NCBI RefSeq assembly: GCF_029143285.1
Contig: NZ_JAPDSH010000005.1
Coordinates: forward strand, 112,481-176,480
Source: Vagococcus proximus
Lineage (GTDB): Bacteria; Bacillota; Bacilli; Lactobacillales; Vagococcaceae
Direction of reading: 5' to 3'
DNA: 64,000 nt
Shown: in pieces, positions 43,583 through 52,242 of the stretch
Layout: every line of letters begins with the position of its first letter
How positions within the stretch are numbered: position 1 is the stretch's first letter
Translations under genes and position numbers: made by a program
Notes under the pieces: model-generated
What the model was told of the DNA's origin: nothing
Database searches by the model: none
What the model saw: only the letters and a program-made list of their open reading frames with translations

Positions 43583-46312
43583 ATGGCATCGCATAAAAAG
43601 AAGGCATTAGTTACACAAGGATTCGTTACACTTGTGAGTATGACACTCGTAGGAGGCGCAGTTAGTCCTCTCGTAGTTCTTGCAGATGATGAGAGAGTTA
43701 GTTTGACTAGTCATAGTTTACGAACCAACGGGACGATTTCTTCAAATGAGAAACTAGAAGTAAAAAATGATACTATTTTAGCGATTACTGAGAAAACACC
43801 GGTCAAACAACCTATTTCATATCCTGAATTGGTTGAGAAGACACGCTCTCTAAATGATATTACAATCAAGGTTCAATTTGTTCAAGAAGTAAGCGGTATA
43901 GGTTCAATCATTAGTTTTTCAAATAGCCAAGCAGGAAATGAACATTTTCATTTATACGCTAATGGGAGTTCAATTGGATATGAGTTGCGGGGATTAAAAG
44001 AGAGTGCAGATATCAGCGCTAGTGCATCAGGAATAAGAAGTACAGGTTTAAATACAGTGGCACTTACGGCCGATAGTCAATCTAAAACGTTTAAATTATT
44101 TGCTAATGGCAAACTAGTCTCAACACGAGAACTAACAAATGAGACATATCGTATGATTAAGGACATGGCTACTGGAGTAGATAGTGTTACAGTAGGCGCT
44201 ACGCCAAGAATTGGTAATAATTATCCTTTCACAGGAACACTATTAGACTTAGAAGTAGTCGGGCAAGCATTAGGAGAAGAAGAGCTTCTTGCTTATACAA
44301 GTAAGACTGTTGGTCAGGGGGAAGATGAATTTGATTTCCCACATATTTTTGAAGCGACGGGTTCTGATTTTTACAGAATTCCGGCACTCTACACGTTGAA
44401 TGATGGGACTGTAATGGGAGCAATCGATGCACGATTTGGAGGAGCTGCAGATTCACCAAATAATCTAGATACAGCAATAAATTTTTTAGACCCTAAGACA
44501 GAAGAGTGGGGTAAGGCAACGTTACCATTACATTTTGAGGATTATACAGATGAGCCTGGTTATGCTAAACCGAGTGCTTCTTTTATTGATCCAGTTATAG
44601 TTCAAGATGAACAAGATAAAATTTATATGGCAGTAGATGCATTCCCGTCAGGATTTGGTTATCCAAATGCCGCAACGGGATCAGGGATGAAAACAGTTAA
44701 AGGTGAAAAAGTTCTAGGGCTAGCTAAAAAGGGGAAAGATGTTAGAAAGTGGGCTAATTTTGAATACTATGTAAAAGATGGAATTGTATATGATAATGAA
44801 GATAAAGAGACTGAATATTCAGTTGATGAAGAGTTCCATTTATCAAAAAATGGAGTGCTTCTTTATGTTGATCAAAAACGACCAGATGGCTCATTAAGTG
44901 GTAAAAAGGTTCCGATGAGTATTTTTTATGCAGATGCAGAATTTAAAGTTTACGGAACATCCTATTTCTTTTTAGTAAGCAGTGAAGATGGTGGGAAAAC
45001 CTGGAGTAAACCTGAGAATTTAAATTATTTAAAACGAGAACAGGATCGTTTTTGGGGGACAGGCCCGGGAAGAGGCCATTTAGTTAAGGTGGGTAAATAT
45101 GCAGGTCGCATAATTATGCCAACCTATGATAGTCAAGATGGAGAACGTGTAAGTACAATTTACTCTGATGATCACGGTGAGACCTGGAAAAGAGGAAATC
45201 GTACAACTATGTCTAAAATAAATAGTCCAGGTAAATCAAGTGAATCTCAATTAATAGAATTGCCGGATGGAACGCTGCGCCTATATGCTCGAGGCAGTAC
45301 GGGGTTTATTGGATATGGCGATAGTTTCGATGGAGGAGAGACATTCGAACCTTTAAAAGAAGATAAAGGGTTGGCCTATTGTGGTAATGTTATGATTTCT
45401 GTGATTAATTATGAGGGACTGATTGATGGTAAAAAAGCTCTTATCGCTTCAGCACCAGAAGGGGGAGGACGTAATAATGGTATAATCCGCATTGGTTTGA
45501 TTAATGAGCCAAGTAAAGATGGGGAAGAATATACTGTTGATTGGAAGTATAAATACGCTGTTAATAAGGGCGGATTTGTATACAGTTGTCTCACTCAATT
45601 ACCCAATGGAAAGATAGCACTTCTTTGGGAAAATGATCCGAATACGAAACCAGCGATTTACACAGAATATACGATTGACGAGTTAAAAAAAGGGAAGAGT
45701 GACATTTCAGAATTTAAGGTTTTGAATGATAAAGAAATTGAAGCAGGAAGTGAGATAGAAGTCTCGCTAATTTTGAAAAAGAAAATGGTTCCAGAACTTT
45801 CAGATTTTGAGTCGAGTCATTTAGAGTTACGAGCTCTTAATAGTGAAAGTAATAGAAGTAAGTTGGAATTTAGCTCATTTGATGAAGTGTCAAATCGTTT
45901 GATTTTTAAAGGACAAACCCCACAATCATTTACAGATTATACAGGGTCTATAAGACTATCAGAAAATGCAAAGCTCTTTACTTATAATGGCCTGTTTGTA
46001 CCAAATGAAATGGATAGTTTGACTGTAGCTATTACAGGGAAAGAAGTAGTTGAAACTATTGATGTAGAAGCCGTTAAGTTAAATGTTGGCGCACTGACAA
46101 CTTTGAAAAAAGGGAAGGACCTATCATTAAAGGTGGATATATCTCCTAAGAACGCAACTAATCAAAAAATAGATTGGGAAGTTGAAAAAGAAGAGATTAT
46201 TAAGGTATCAGAAGAGGGCTTAGTAACAGGATTAAAAGCAGGAACTACGAAACTAACAGCAAGAAGTCATAACGGTAAAGAAGCGAGTGTTGTAATTCGT
46301 GTGACAAGATAA
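43583..46312 (+). CDS. Secreted sialidase with lectin domain and Ig-like (BIG2) C-terminus
   Basis: A 909-residue exo-sialidase: signal peptide ending near VLADDE, a CBM40/LamG-like domain (about 55-230), then the GH33 six-bladed propeller. FYRIP gives the first Arg (Arg265); Glu554, Arg570, Arg630 and Tyr667 fit the other catalytic positions. Asp boxes are SSEDGGKTW, SDDHGETW and SFDGGETF. An insertion domain within the propeller (about 370-465) resembles the pneumococcal NanA/NanB layout. The C-terminus has a bacterial Ig-like domain (about 820-909) and no LPXTG or membrane anchor. It releases sialic acid from host glycans for the neighbouring importer. Confidence 0.94.
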   Translation: MASHKKKALVTQGFVTLVSMTLVGGAVSPLVVLADDERVSLTSHSLRTNGTISSNEKLEVKNDTILAITEKTPVKQPISYPELVEKTRSLNDITIKVQFVQEVSGIGSIISFSNSQAGNEHFHLYANGSSIGYELRGLKESADISASASGIRSTGLNTVALTADSQSKTFKLFANGKLVSTRELTNETYRMIKDMATGVDSVTVGATPRIGNNYPFTGTLLDLEVVGQALGEEELLAYTSKTVGQGEDEFDFPHIFEATGSDFYRIPALYTLNDGTVMGAIDARFGGAADSPNNLDTAINFLDPKTEEWGKATLPLHFEDYTDEPGYAKPSASFIDPVIVQDEQDKIYMAVDAFPSGFGYPNAATGSGMKTVKGEKVLGLAKKGKDVRKWANFEYYVKDGIVYDNEDKETEYSVDEEFHLSKNGVLLYVDQKRPDGSLSGKKVPMSIFYADAEFKVYGTSYFFLVSSEDGGKTWSKPENLNYLKREQDRFWGTGPGRGHLVKVGKYAGRIIMPTYDSQDGERVSTIYSDDHGETWKRGNRTTMSKINSPGKSSESQLIELPDGTLRLYARGSTGFIGYGDSFDGGETFEPLKEDKGLAYCGNVMISVINYEGLIDGKKALIASAPEGGGRNNGIIRIGLINEPSKDGEEYTVDWKYKYAVNKGGFVYSCLTQLPNGKIALLWENDPNTKPAIYTEYTIDELKKGKSDISEFKVLNDKEIEAGSEIEVSLILKKKMVPELSDFESSHLELRALNSESNRSKLEFSSFDEVSNRLIFKGQTPQSFTDYTGSIRLSENAKLFTYNGLFVPNEMDSLTVAITGKEVVETIDVEAVKLNVGALTTLKKGKDLSLKVDISPKNATNQKIDWEVEKEEIIKVSEEGLVTGLKAGTTKLTARSHNGKEASVVIRVTR

Positions 46313-46328
46313 GAAGGAGGGGAAAAGC

Positions 46329-46571
46329 ATGTCTAAAATAAAACGTATAGCTTTGGTGATTATAGTAATGAGTATAGGGTGTTTTTCCCCTTTTGTTACT
46401 CAAGCTATAGGCTTCTTTAGACAAGAAATCACGATACCATTAGTAGAATTAAAAGTGCCTAAAATTACAGAGTTTGATGATGATAGCCTTACAACTTCAT
46501 CAGAGAGTATTGAAACTAAGCCTTCTATTTCAGACGAAGGATTTGAAGTAGAGGAGAGTATAGACCAGTGA
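46329..46571 (+). CDS. Small secreted acidic protein, 80 aa
   Basis: Signal peptide (ending near VTQAIGF) followed by about 50 Ser/Glu/Asp-rich residues. No anchor and no known motif. It begins 16 bases after the sialidase with AGAAGGAGGGG, and its stop overlaps the signal peptidase start, so it probably belongs to the SipW-TasA module. A partner or minor component is a guess. Confidence 0.7.
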   Translation: MSKIKRIALVIIVMSIGCFSPFVTQAIGFFRQEITIPLVELKVPKITEFDDDSLTTSSESIETKPSISDEGFEVEESIDQ

Positions 46572-47119
46572 TTAATCAAGAAAGTGCTGTTATTAAAGGG
46601 GTAATTTTTGGTTGGAGAATATCAAAAGTTATTTATTTTGTTCTAATATCTTGTTTAATTATTGTATCAATTAGTATCAAACTGTCACTCTTTACAAGTT
46701 ATTTTGGTTATCAAGGCCGTGTTATTTTAAGCAATAGTATGTCACCTCGTATATCAAGTGGCAGTTTAGTGCTTACAAAAGAAGTGACCATTGATGAAGT
46801 GTCTGTAGGAGATGTAATTGTGGTAGCTATCGGAGAGGTTTCTGTTGGTCATAGGGTGATTGAAAAATTTGATGATAGTAAAACAGTACGCTTAAAAACG
46901 CAAGGTGATGCTAATAAATCTCCAGATGATTTTTGGGTAACGGATGCAACCCTTAAAGAACAAGCGGTGTTATCTATTCCTTATTTAGGAATGTTTTTAC
47001 TTAAACTGCAAACAGTTCGAGGAGGAATCGCAGCCATTTGTTTTCTACTATTTATGTATGTATTGGATTATTTTATTAAATTATTAGTTGATAAAGGAGA
47101 TGGACAGTGTGATAAATAA
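46568..47119 (+). CDS. sipW: SipW-type (ER-like) signal peptidase I
   Basis: A 183-residue membrane signal peptidase: N-terminal helix (about 21-43), catalytic SNSMSP with Ser57, GHRVIEK with His95 in place of the usual Lys base (ER-type Ser/His dyad), GDANKSPDDFWV, and a C-terminal helix. SipW processes TasA/CalY-type substrates. GTG start overlaps the preceding stop; the 3' end overlaps the start of the substrate gene. Confidence 0.92.
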   Translation: MINQESAVIKGVIFGWRISKVIYFVLISCLIIVSISIKLSLFTSYFGYQGRVILSNSMSPRISSGSLVLTKEVTIDEVSVGDVIVVAIGEVSVGHRVIEKFDDSKTVRLKTQGDANKSPDDFWVTDATLKEQAVLSIPYLGMFLLKLQTVRGGIAAICFLLFMYVLDYFIKLLVDKGDGQCDK

Positions 47120-47786
47120 AAAAAGAATGATAAGCTTAACCGCACTTGCCTTAATTTTACTAGCAATAGGCGGTACGTATGCGTGGTGGACAACATCAGT
47201 TTCAACTGACCAAAAAATATCAAATGGGAAGATGAGAATTGAAGCTGATTTTCCGGAATTACAAAATGAAGAGAATTATGAACCAGGGTTAACATCAGAA
47301 ATTACTGGGAAAATAACAAATACAGGAACAATTGAAGCGATTGCTCGTGTTGAAAATAGCAGTTTAATAAAATTTGCTTATGCAGATGATAACCTGACAC
47401 CTACGACAAATTCAGAATTTGTTCAAGATAAAGAGGGTGCAATTGGTTTAGCATTTGGTCCGGGTAATGATCAAGGTGTTTATTGGTTTAAAGATTCATC
47501 AGGTAATGCCTACGTATTATTTGAAGTGGGTGGCTATATAGATACGACGTTTACAGCACAATTTAACGGTGAGGTAATGGGGAATAAATATCAGGAAGCT
47601 GATATAAAAGTGGGAGCGAAATTAAAAGCAACTCAAGTTTTAGACGATGCAATGAAAGCTGAATTTGGTGTAACTTCCTCTGATTTAACAGATTATAGAG
47701 CAGCGAGACGTGCACGTTCATTGGGGCAGACATCGGTTGAAACAAAAGGGCAACAGAGGTTGAAAGAGTTAACAGCTAGGAAATAA
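47109..47786 (+). CDS. TasA/CalY-type SipW-dependent exported protein
   Basis: A 225-residue protein with the special signal peptide of SipW substrates: a hydrophobic segment (LTALALILLAIGGTYAWWT) with cleavage expected after TYA. It is followed by a CalY/TasA-like beta-sandwich start (SNGKMRIEADFPELQ, ITNTGTIEAIARVENSS). TasA-type proteins form amyloid-like biofilm fibres; CalY/camelysin has a similar fold. GTG start at 47109 after AAAGGAGA. The C-terminal tail is Arg/Lys-rich (YRAARRARSLG), unusual for TasA. No wall anchor. Confidence 0.85.
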   Translation: MINKKRMISLTALALILLAIGGTYAWWTTSVSTDQKISNGKMRIEADFPELQNEENYEPGLTSEITGKITNTGTIEAIARVENSSLIKFAYADDNLTPTTNSEFVQDKEGAIGLAFGPGNDQGVYWFKDSSGNAYVLFEVGGYIDTTFTAQFNGEVMGNKYQEADIKVGAKLKATQVLDDAMKAEFGVTSSDLTDYRAARRARSLGQTSVETKGQQRLKELTARK

Positions 47787-47789
47787 GAG

Positions 47790-47825
47790 AAAAAACAGAT
47801 TCTTAATTTAAGAATCTGTTTTTTT
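47790..47825 (+). terminator. Terminator after TasA/CalY-like gene
   Basis: AAACAGATTCTT pairs with AAGAATCTGTTT around an AATTT loop, followed by Ts. Confidence 0.9.
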
Positions 47826-47903
47826 GTTGTTTATCTGTACGAGAATCAAGGAATAGGTCTATAATAAATATAGACTATAAGGCTAATTGAAAGGTAATAA
47901 ATT

Positions 47904-48563
47904 ATGATGAAATTAAATAAAAATGTTATAGAGTATGTAAAAAAAGAATTGGCTCATGATGTAACAGGACATGATTTTTATCATGCGGAACGTGTTGCTA
48001 AAAGAGCGGCTCGTTTGTATCGAGAAGAAACAAAGGAGGCACCTAATGCTGAGGGCGAAATGATAGTAGGGCTTGCCTCATATTTACATGATGTTATTGA
48101 TGAAAAAGTAGTGGAAGACACAAAGGAAAATAGTAGAAAAATCACAGAGCTTTTAAAAGAAGAGGGGCTAAGTACGCCTCAAATTGACGATATTTTTTAC
48201 ATTATGGAGCACATGTCTTATTCTAAAAATTTAGATAAAAAATGCAAACTTAGTATAGCAGGACAATGTGTTCAGGATGCGGATAGGTTAGATGCATTAG
48301 GTGCTATAGGAATAGCTAGAGCTTTTTCTTATGGTGGTAGTCATAATAGAAAGATATATGACCCAACTGAAGAGAAGAGTAAAAATGAAACCTATGAATC
48401 GTATCGCAATCAGACTAGTTCATCTGTTGCTCATTTTTATGATAAGTTACTAGGGCTAGCTGATACGATGAATACACGATCAGGAAAAAAGTTAGCAGTT
48501 AAAAAAACAGAATTTATGACATCTTATTTAGCTCAGTTTATGGCTGAGTGGGATGGTGACTAG
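47904..48563 (+). CDS. HD-domain phosphohydrolase
   Basis: A 219-residue metal-dependent phosphohydrolase of the HD superfamily (YedJ/YpgQ-like). First His in DFYHAERVAKRA, the HD pair in SYLHDVIDEK, and the last Asp in QDADRLDALGAIGIARAF. Substrate probably a nucleotide or other phosphate ester; not determined. It is a monocistronic gene between terminators. Confidence 0.9.
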   Translation: MMKLNKNVIEYVKKELAHDVTGHDFYHAERVAKRAARLYREETKEAPNAEGEMIVGLASYLHDVIDEKVVEDTKENSRKITELLKEEGLSTPQIDDIFYIMEHMSYSKNLDKKCKLSIAGQCVQDADRLDALGAIGIARAFSYGGSHNRKIYDPTEEKSKNETYESYRNQTSSSVAHFYDKLLGLADTMNTRSGKKLAVKKTEFMTSYLAQFMAEWDGD

Positions 48564-48593
48564 AAGAGCTACCTTTAGAGGTAGCTCTTTTTG
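48564..48593 (+). terminator. Terminator after HD gene
   Basis: AGAGCTACC pairs with GGTAGCTCT around TTTAGA-like loop, followed by TTTTTG. Confidence 0.85.
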
Positions 48594-48617
48594 TTTCACA
48601 AATTAAAATGATTTGGA

Positions 48618-48871
48618 ATGAATACTCTAAATGAATCTGAAATGTTAGAAATTATTGGAGATAGCCTAGTAATAACAGTTGATAATCATAATGTTATGGG
48701 GGGATTGGCTCACGTATGGCAGAATTTGTAGAAAATGATTCCCCACGTAGAAGTAGCTCGATTGGGTGTTAAAGAATGCTTTACTCAAGTAGGTAAGATG
48801 GATTACCTTAAAAAGAATACGGTATGACAAGCCAAGATATCATCGATGCTGTGAAATCAGTAGTAGGGTAA
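48618..48871 (+). pseudogene. Decayed transketolase C-terminal remnant
   Basis: Pieces in different frames together read like the end of a transketolase C-terminal subunit: VITVDNHNVMGGLAHVWQN (stop at 48730-48732), then in another frame VARLGVKECFTQVGKMDYLK, then GMTSQDIIDAVKSVVG ending at TAA 48871. At least two frameshifts and a lost N-terminus make it non-functional. It marks an old deletion next to the surface-fibre module. Confidence 0.75.
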
Positions 48872-48929
48872 AAAAGGGAAAATTTGGTTTTGTAGTGAAC
48901 AATTGTGAGTTTTCCTTTAGTACAAATCG

Positions 48930-48953
48930 TTACAATAAACATAATTATTGTAA
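48930..48953. repeat. Inverted repeat upstream of second SipW module
   Basis: TTACAATAA (48930-48938) and its exact reverse complement TTATTGTAA (48945-48953) are separated by six bases. It lies about 170 bases upstream of the sipW-type start, within an AT-rich gap (48872-49125) with no gene. It could be an operator. Confidence 0.5.
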
Positions 48954-49125
48954 AAAAATATATTTTTAATAATTAAATAATCATTAGAATAGCATAGAAA
49001 CAGGGAATATAGCTCATATTATATTTTTAAATGCTTATTTTTTGTTCAAAAAAAGAGTTTTTGTTATTTGGTTTAAAGGAGTAAAATCTTAATCAAATAA
49101 ATGGTGCATCAAGGAGTTGATAGGA

Positions 49126-49662
49126 TTGCCTTTTAGGGTGAAAAAGATAATGAATTATTTTGTTTTGGTATGTTTTATAGTGATTATCTCAGGTGTCTTG
49201 TTTTTTAAATTAGATTCATCAAGCCAACGTTCATTCTTTGGTTATCGTTTTTATTCAGTATTAAGTAACTCAATGAAAAAAACGAAGCCAGAACAACAAG
49301 GCAATTTTATTGCAGGAGATATGCTGATTGTAAAAATCACACCTCCAGAGGACATAAAGTTAGGAGATATCATGACATTTTATCCAAAAACAAAAGAGGA
49401 AAATTATGTGACTCATAGAGTTATAAAAGTAATTCCTCCAAAAAAAAGAGGAGAAATTAGCCATTTCATTACACAAGGAGATGCGAATAATTTAGCGGAT
49501 GATGAGATTTCAGGTGAACAAGTTGTTGGGAAAGTCCTTTATACAATACCAAAGTTAGGATTAATGATGACTTTTGTTCAAATAAATATCGTTAAAATAA
49601 TTATTTTCGTTTTATTTATGTGGGTAGCTATCGCCTTACTTAGATACTCTGTTTCTAAGTAG
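49126..49662 (+). CDS. sipW: SipW-type signal peptidase I (second module)
   Basis: A 178-residue ER-type signal peptidase with N-terminal helix (about 10-27), LSNSM with Ser49, THRVIKV with His97, GDANNLADDE, and a C-terminal helix pair. I place the start at TTG 49126, nine bases after AAGGAG; TTG 49117 touches that site and GTG 49138 is a third option. It heads a five-gene unit whose second and fourth products carry SipW-type signal peptides. Confidence 0.9.
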   Translation: MPFRVKKIMNYFVLVCFIVIISGVLFFKLDSSSQRSFFGYRFYSVLSNSMKKTKPEQQGNFIAGDMLIVKITPPEDIKLGDIMTFYPKTKEENYVTHRVIKVIPPKKRGEISHFITQGDANNLADDEISGEQVVGKVLYTIPKLGLMMTFVQINIVKIIIFVLFMWVAIALLRYSVSK

Positions 49663-49697
49663 CGTTTTAGTATATAAATTGTAAGGGAGAGAATCAA

Positions 49698-50768
49698 ATG
49701 AAGAAAAATGTAAACAAAAAGAAAGTAGCAGCAGGTGTAACAGGAGTAGCCGTTGTAGCATTATCAGCAGCGACATTTGCATGGTTCACATCAGAAGATG
49801 GCGTAGTCAATAAATTTAAAACAGGGGGAATTCCTGAAGATTCTGTCAAAATTTGGGAGATCTTTGATGAGCCTGATGAGTGGTTACCAGGACAAGATGT
49901 AGAGAAAAAAGTTGGTGTTGTTAATAATGGTAAAGGGGACGTTGTTGTACGTTTAGCATACAAAGAAGCGATTCAAAAGCTAATGGTGGATGCAGAGAAT
50001 AAAGGTAAATTAGCTAAGAAATATGTAACAGATAAATCTGAAGTAACAAAAATGGATATCCAAATTCCATCTACTGATTATACACAAGCCAAATTAGGTT
50101 ATAAATCATTAGAAGATTTAGGTCTTACTCTTGAAGGAGATGCTCTACCAGAGGGTGTCACAGTTTATGGTAAAGAAGTAGCGACTGGAAAAGAAGGCAC
50201 TAAGAAATTCGTATTTGTAATTAATGAAGCTGTTTCAGGAGAAGAAGGAACTAACTATTACCTAATCGATGCTGACATTTCAATGAATGAAGATGGAAGT
50301 ACGGTAGTTGTTAAATCACCAAAATATGTATACTATACTCAAAATGTATTAGTGGAAAAAGATTGGACAAAAGCACCAACACCAACAGATGCTAACACAT
50401 CAGCATTAGATAATTTATTACATTATACGTATTCAGCTGACTTCTCAGGAACAACACCTGAAGTGGGTAAATGGGTTTATGATAGTGCCAAAGGTCAAAG
50501 TGGTGGTGAAGAAAAAACTCCAAAAGGTGAAAAATCTGATGGTGGTTGGTTCTACTATATGGATGTTCTTAAGAGTGGTTCTAAAACACCAGCATTGCTA
50601 GAATCCGTAACGTTAGATAAGTCTGCAGACAATACATACCAATTTATGGAATATGCTTTAGAAGTTCATATTGAAGCACTTCAAGCTACAAAAGCAGCAG
50701 TTGAAGATGCATTCAATCCAGTTAACCAATCAATCAAAGATACCTTATTATCAACAATGTCTGAGTAA
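49698..50768 (+). CDS. TasA/BsaA-like SipW-dependent fibre candidate
   Basis: A 356-residue exported protein. The signal peptide has VAAGVTGVAVVALSAATFAWF with expected cleavage after TFA, the hallmark of alternative-signal TasA/BsaA proteins. The mature start holds KFKTGGIPEDSVKIWEIFDE and WLPGQDVEKKVGVVNNG, a TasA-like donor-strand beta sandwich. A long middle region (about 110-330) is larger than in TasA. It ends with ALEVHIEALQATKAAVEDAF, a conserved C-terminal segment of such proteins. It is likely the main subunit of an extracellular fibre. No wall anchor of its own. Confidence 0.87.
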   Translation: MKKNVNKKKVAAGVTGVAVVALSAATFAWFTSEDGVVNKFKTGGIPEDSVKIWEIFDEPDEWLPGQDVEKKVGVVNNGKGDVVVRLAYKEAIQKLMVDAENKGKLAKKYVTDKSEVTKMDIQIPSTDYTQAKLGYKSLEDLGLTLEGDALPEGVTVYGKEVATGKEGTKKFVFVINEAVSGEEGTNYYLIDADISMNEDGSTVVVKSPKYVYYTQNVLVEKDWTKAPTPTDANTSALDNLLHYTYSADFSGTTPEVGKWVYDSAKGQSGGEEKTPKGEKSDGGWFYYMDVLKSGSKTPALLESVTLDKSADNTYQFMEYALEVHIEALQATKAAVEDAFNPVNQSIKDTLLSTMSE

Positions 50769-50802
50769 GTTTTAGTCTATTTTATGGTCAGTACAGAAGG
50801 AG

Positions 50803-51498
50803 ATGAGTGGTCTGTTTTTATTTAAAAAAAGCTACTCACTAATAATGCTTACGTTGTCAGTTTTATTTGTTTCTTTGGCATTTGGGACACAAGTAGAAGC
50901 GGCAACATTACCAGATGGTTTTTTAATAGGTGATGAATCAGGAATTAAGGTTAGTAAACAGGGGGGGTATTTTTTTAATTTAGAAAATATTCGTCCAGGT
51001 GATACAACTGATAAAAAATTAATTATTAAAAACCAAAACAAAGAGCCGTATCGGTTACATTTAGAAATCAAACCTAAGAGTCATCAAGGAAAAATTAACT
51101 TGATAGAAGCATTGCATATGACTATGGAAGATAATAATGGTCTTTTATACGATGGAAATTTATGCAGCAATTCAGATAATATAACCTTGTCGTCAAAAGA
51201 CCTTGATTTTGGAATTATTCAGCCGTCAGAGGAGCGAACAATTTCGATTCATTTAAAAATGACTTCGGATAGTTCGTACTGGGATTTTTATTCTGGCGAA
51301 AGTTCAGCGGAAGTTCTTTGGCAGTTTGCGGCCGTCACAGATATTGACGCGACTACCAATAAAACTGATCCACCTAAGAAACAGGGGTGGTTGCCACAAA
51401 CAGGAGAAAAAAACTTAACTATTTTGGCATTGATAGGCGTAGGGATTTCTTGTTTTGTAGGACGTTGTTTTATGAAAAAAAGTCAGAAGACTGAATAA
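50803..51498 (+). CDS. LPXTG-anchored surface protein of SipW module
   Basis: A 231-residue protein with a normal signal peptide (ending near QVEAATL), a beta-rich domain containing ENIRPGDTTDKKLIIKNQNK (a TasA-like or DUF-type pairing domain), and a C-terminal sortase signal LPQTGEKN with helix and basic tail. It may serve as the cell-wall anchor for the fibre. The AAGGAG ribosome site touches ATG 50803; an in-frame CTG at 50812 is better spaced, so the true start is uncertain. Confidence 0.85.
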   Translation: MSGLFLFKKSYSLIMLTLSVLFVSLAFGTQVEAATLPDGFLIGDESGIKVSKQGGYFFNLENIRPGDTTDKKLIIKNQNKEPYRLHLEIKPKSHQGKINLIEALHMTMEDNNGLLYDGNLCSNSDNITLSSKDLDFGIIQPSEERTISIHLKMTSDSSYWDFYSGESSAEVLWQFAAVTDIDATTNKTDPPKKQGWLPQTGEKNLTILALIGVGISCFVGRCFMKKSQKTE

Positions 51499-51564
51499 TG
51501 ACATGTGGCATTAGAAGTAAATCTTCTAATGCCCTTTGTGGTAATAAGAGGGGGAAGGAAATGT

Positions 51565-52227
51565 ATGAGTGAAAGAATAGAAAGCACGCTCTTCTTCATC
51601 AAAAAGCATGTTAAATGGTGGGTCATAACACTACTTGTAGTGATGCTATCGATTGTAAGTGCCAGTTATGCTTGGGGGACAGCAAGCGATAGTAAAGTTA
51701 ACCATTTTAATACGGGGAGTTACGATTTTAATATAGGCTTGGTAGATATTTTTGATACACCAAAGGAAACAATTATTGGTGACAGTATACCAAAAAAAGT
51801 ATCAGCGAAAAATAATAGAAATACAGCAGGTTTTGTTCGGCTGATGGTCCATCCTAAAATTGAGAAAAAGACCCCAAATGGAATAGAATTACTACCAGCA
51901 GAAATAGGGAAACAAGTGACACTATTAGAAGGCGCAACTAAAGAGTGGCGAGCAGGGGGAGACGGTTATTTTTATTATGTAAAAAAAGTAAACCCTGGTG
52001 AAGAAACGTTGCCATTATTTAAAGCAGTCAAATTAACAGTATCAGATGAGGAAAAGGAAAAATACAAAGGCAGTAAGTTGTCAATTTTGGTTAAAACAGA
52101 GGCAAGTGGTATTCCGACTGAAGATTACCGTTTATCGTGGTGGGGAAGTAAAGATAGTCCCTCATCAGATTCGCTAAAAGAGATTGACGAACTACTTCAA
52201 AATGAACGACCAAAATCTAAAAAGTAA
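51565..52227 (+). CDS. Second SipW-dependent exported protein (minor subunit candidate)
   Basis: A 220-residue protein with the signal segment WWVITLLVVMLSIVSASYAW, expected cleavage after SYA, and a mature start (KVNHFNTGSYDFNIGLVDIF) parallel to that of the TasA-like protein (NKFKTGG..VKIWEIFDE). It is smaller than the main subunit and lacks its long middle region. The C-terminal tail is charged. ATG 51565 follows GGGGGAAGG. Possibly a minor or tip subunit. Confidence 0.82.
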   Translation: MSERIESTLFFIKKHVKWWVITLLVVMLSIVSASYAWGTASDSKVNHFNTGSYDFNIGLVDIFDTPKETIIGDSIPKKVSAKNNRNTAGFVRLMVHPKIEKKTPNGIELLPAEIGKQVTLLEGATKEWRAGGDGYFYYVKKVNPGEETLPLFKAVKLTVSDEEKEKYKGSKLSILVKTEASGIPTEDYRLSWWGSKDSPSSDSLKEIDELLQNERPKSKK

Positions 52228-52242
52228 AGGGAGGGCAGGATA

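Noticed and set aside
48872..49125. Small RNA or riboswitch in the leader of the second SipW module
   Set aside because: Apart from the inverted repeat no conserved fold or terminator was seen.
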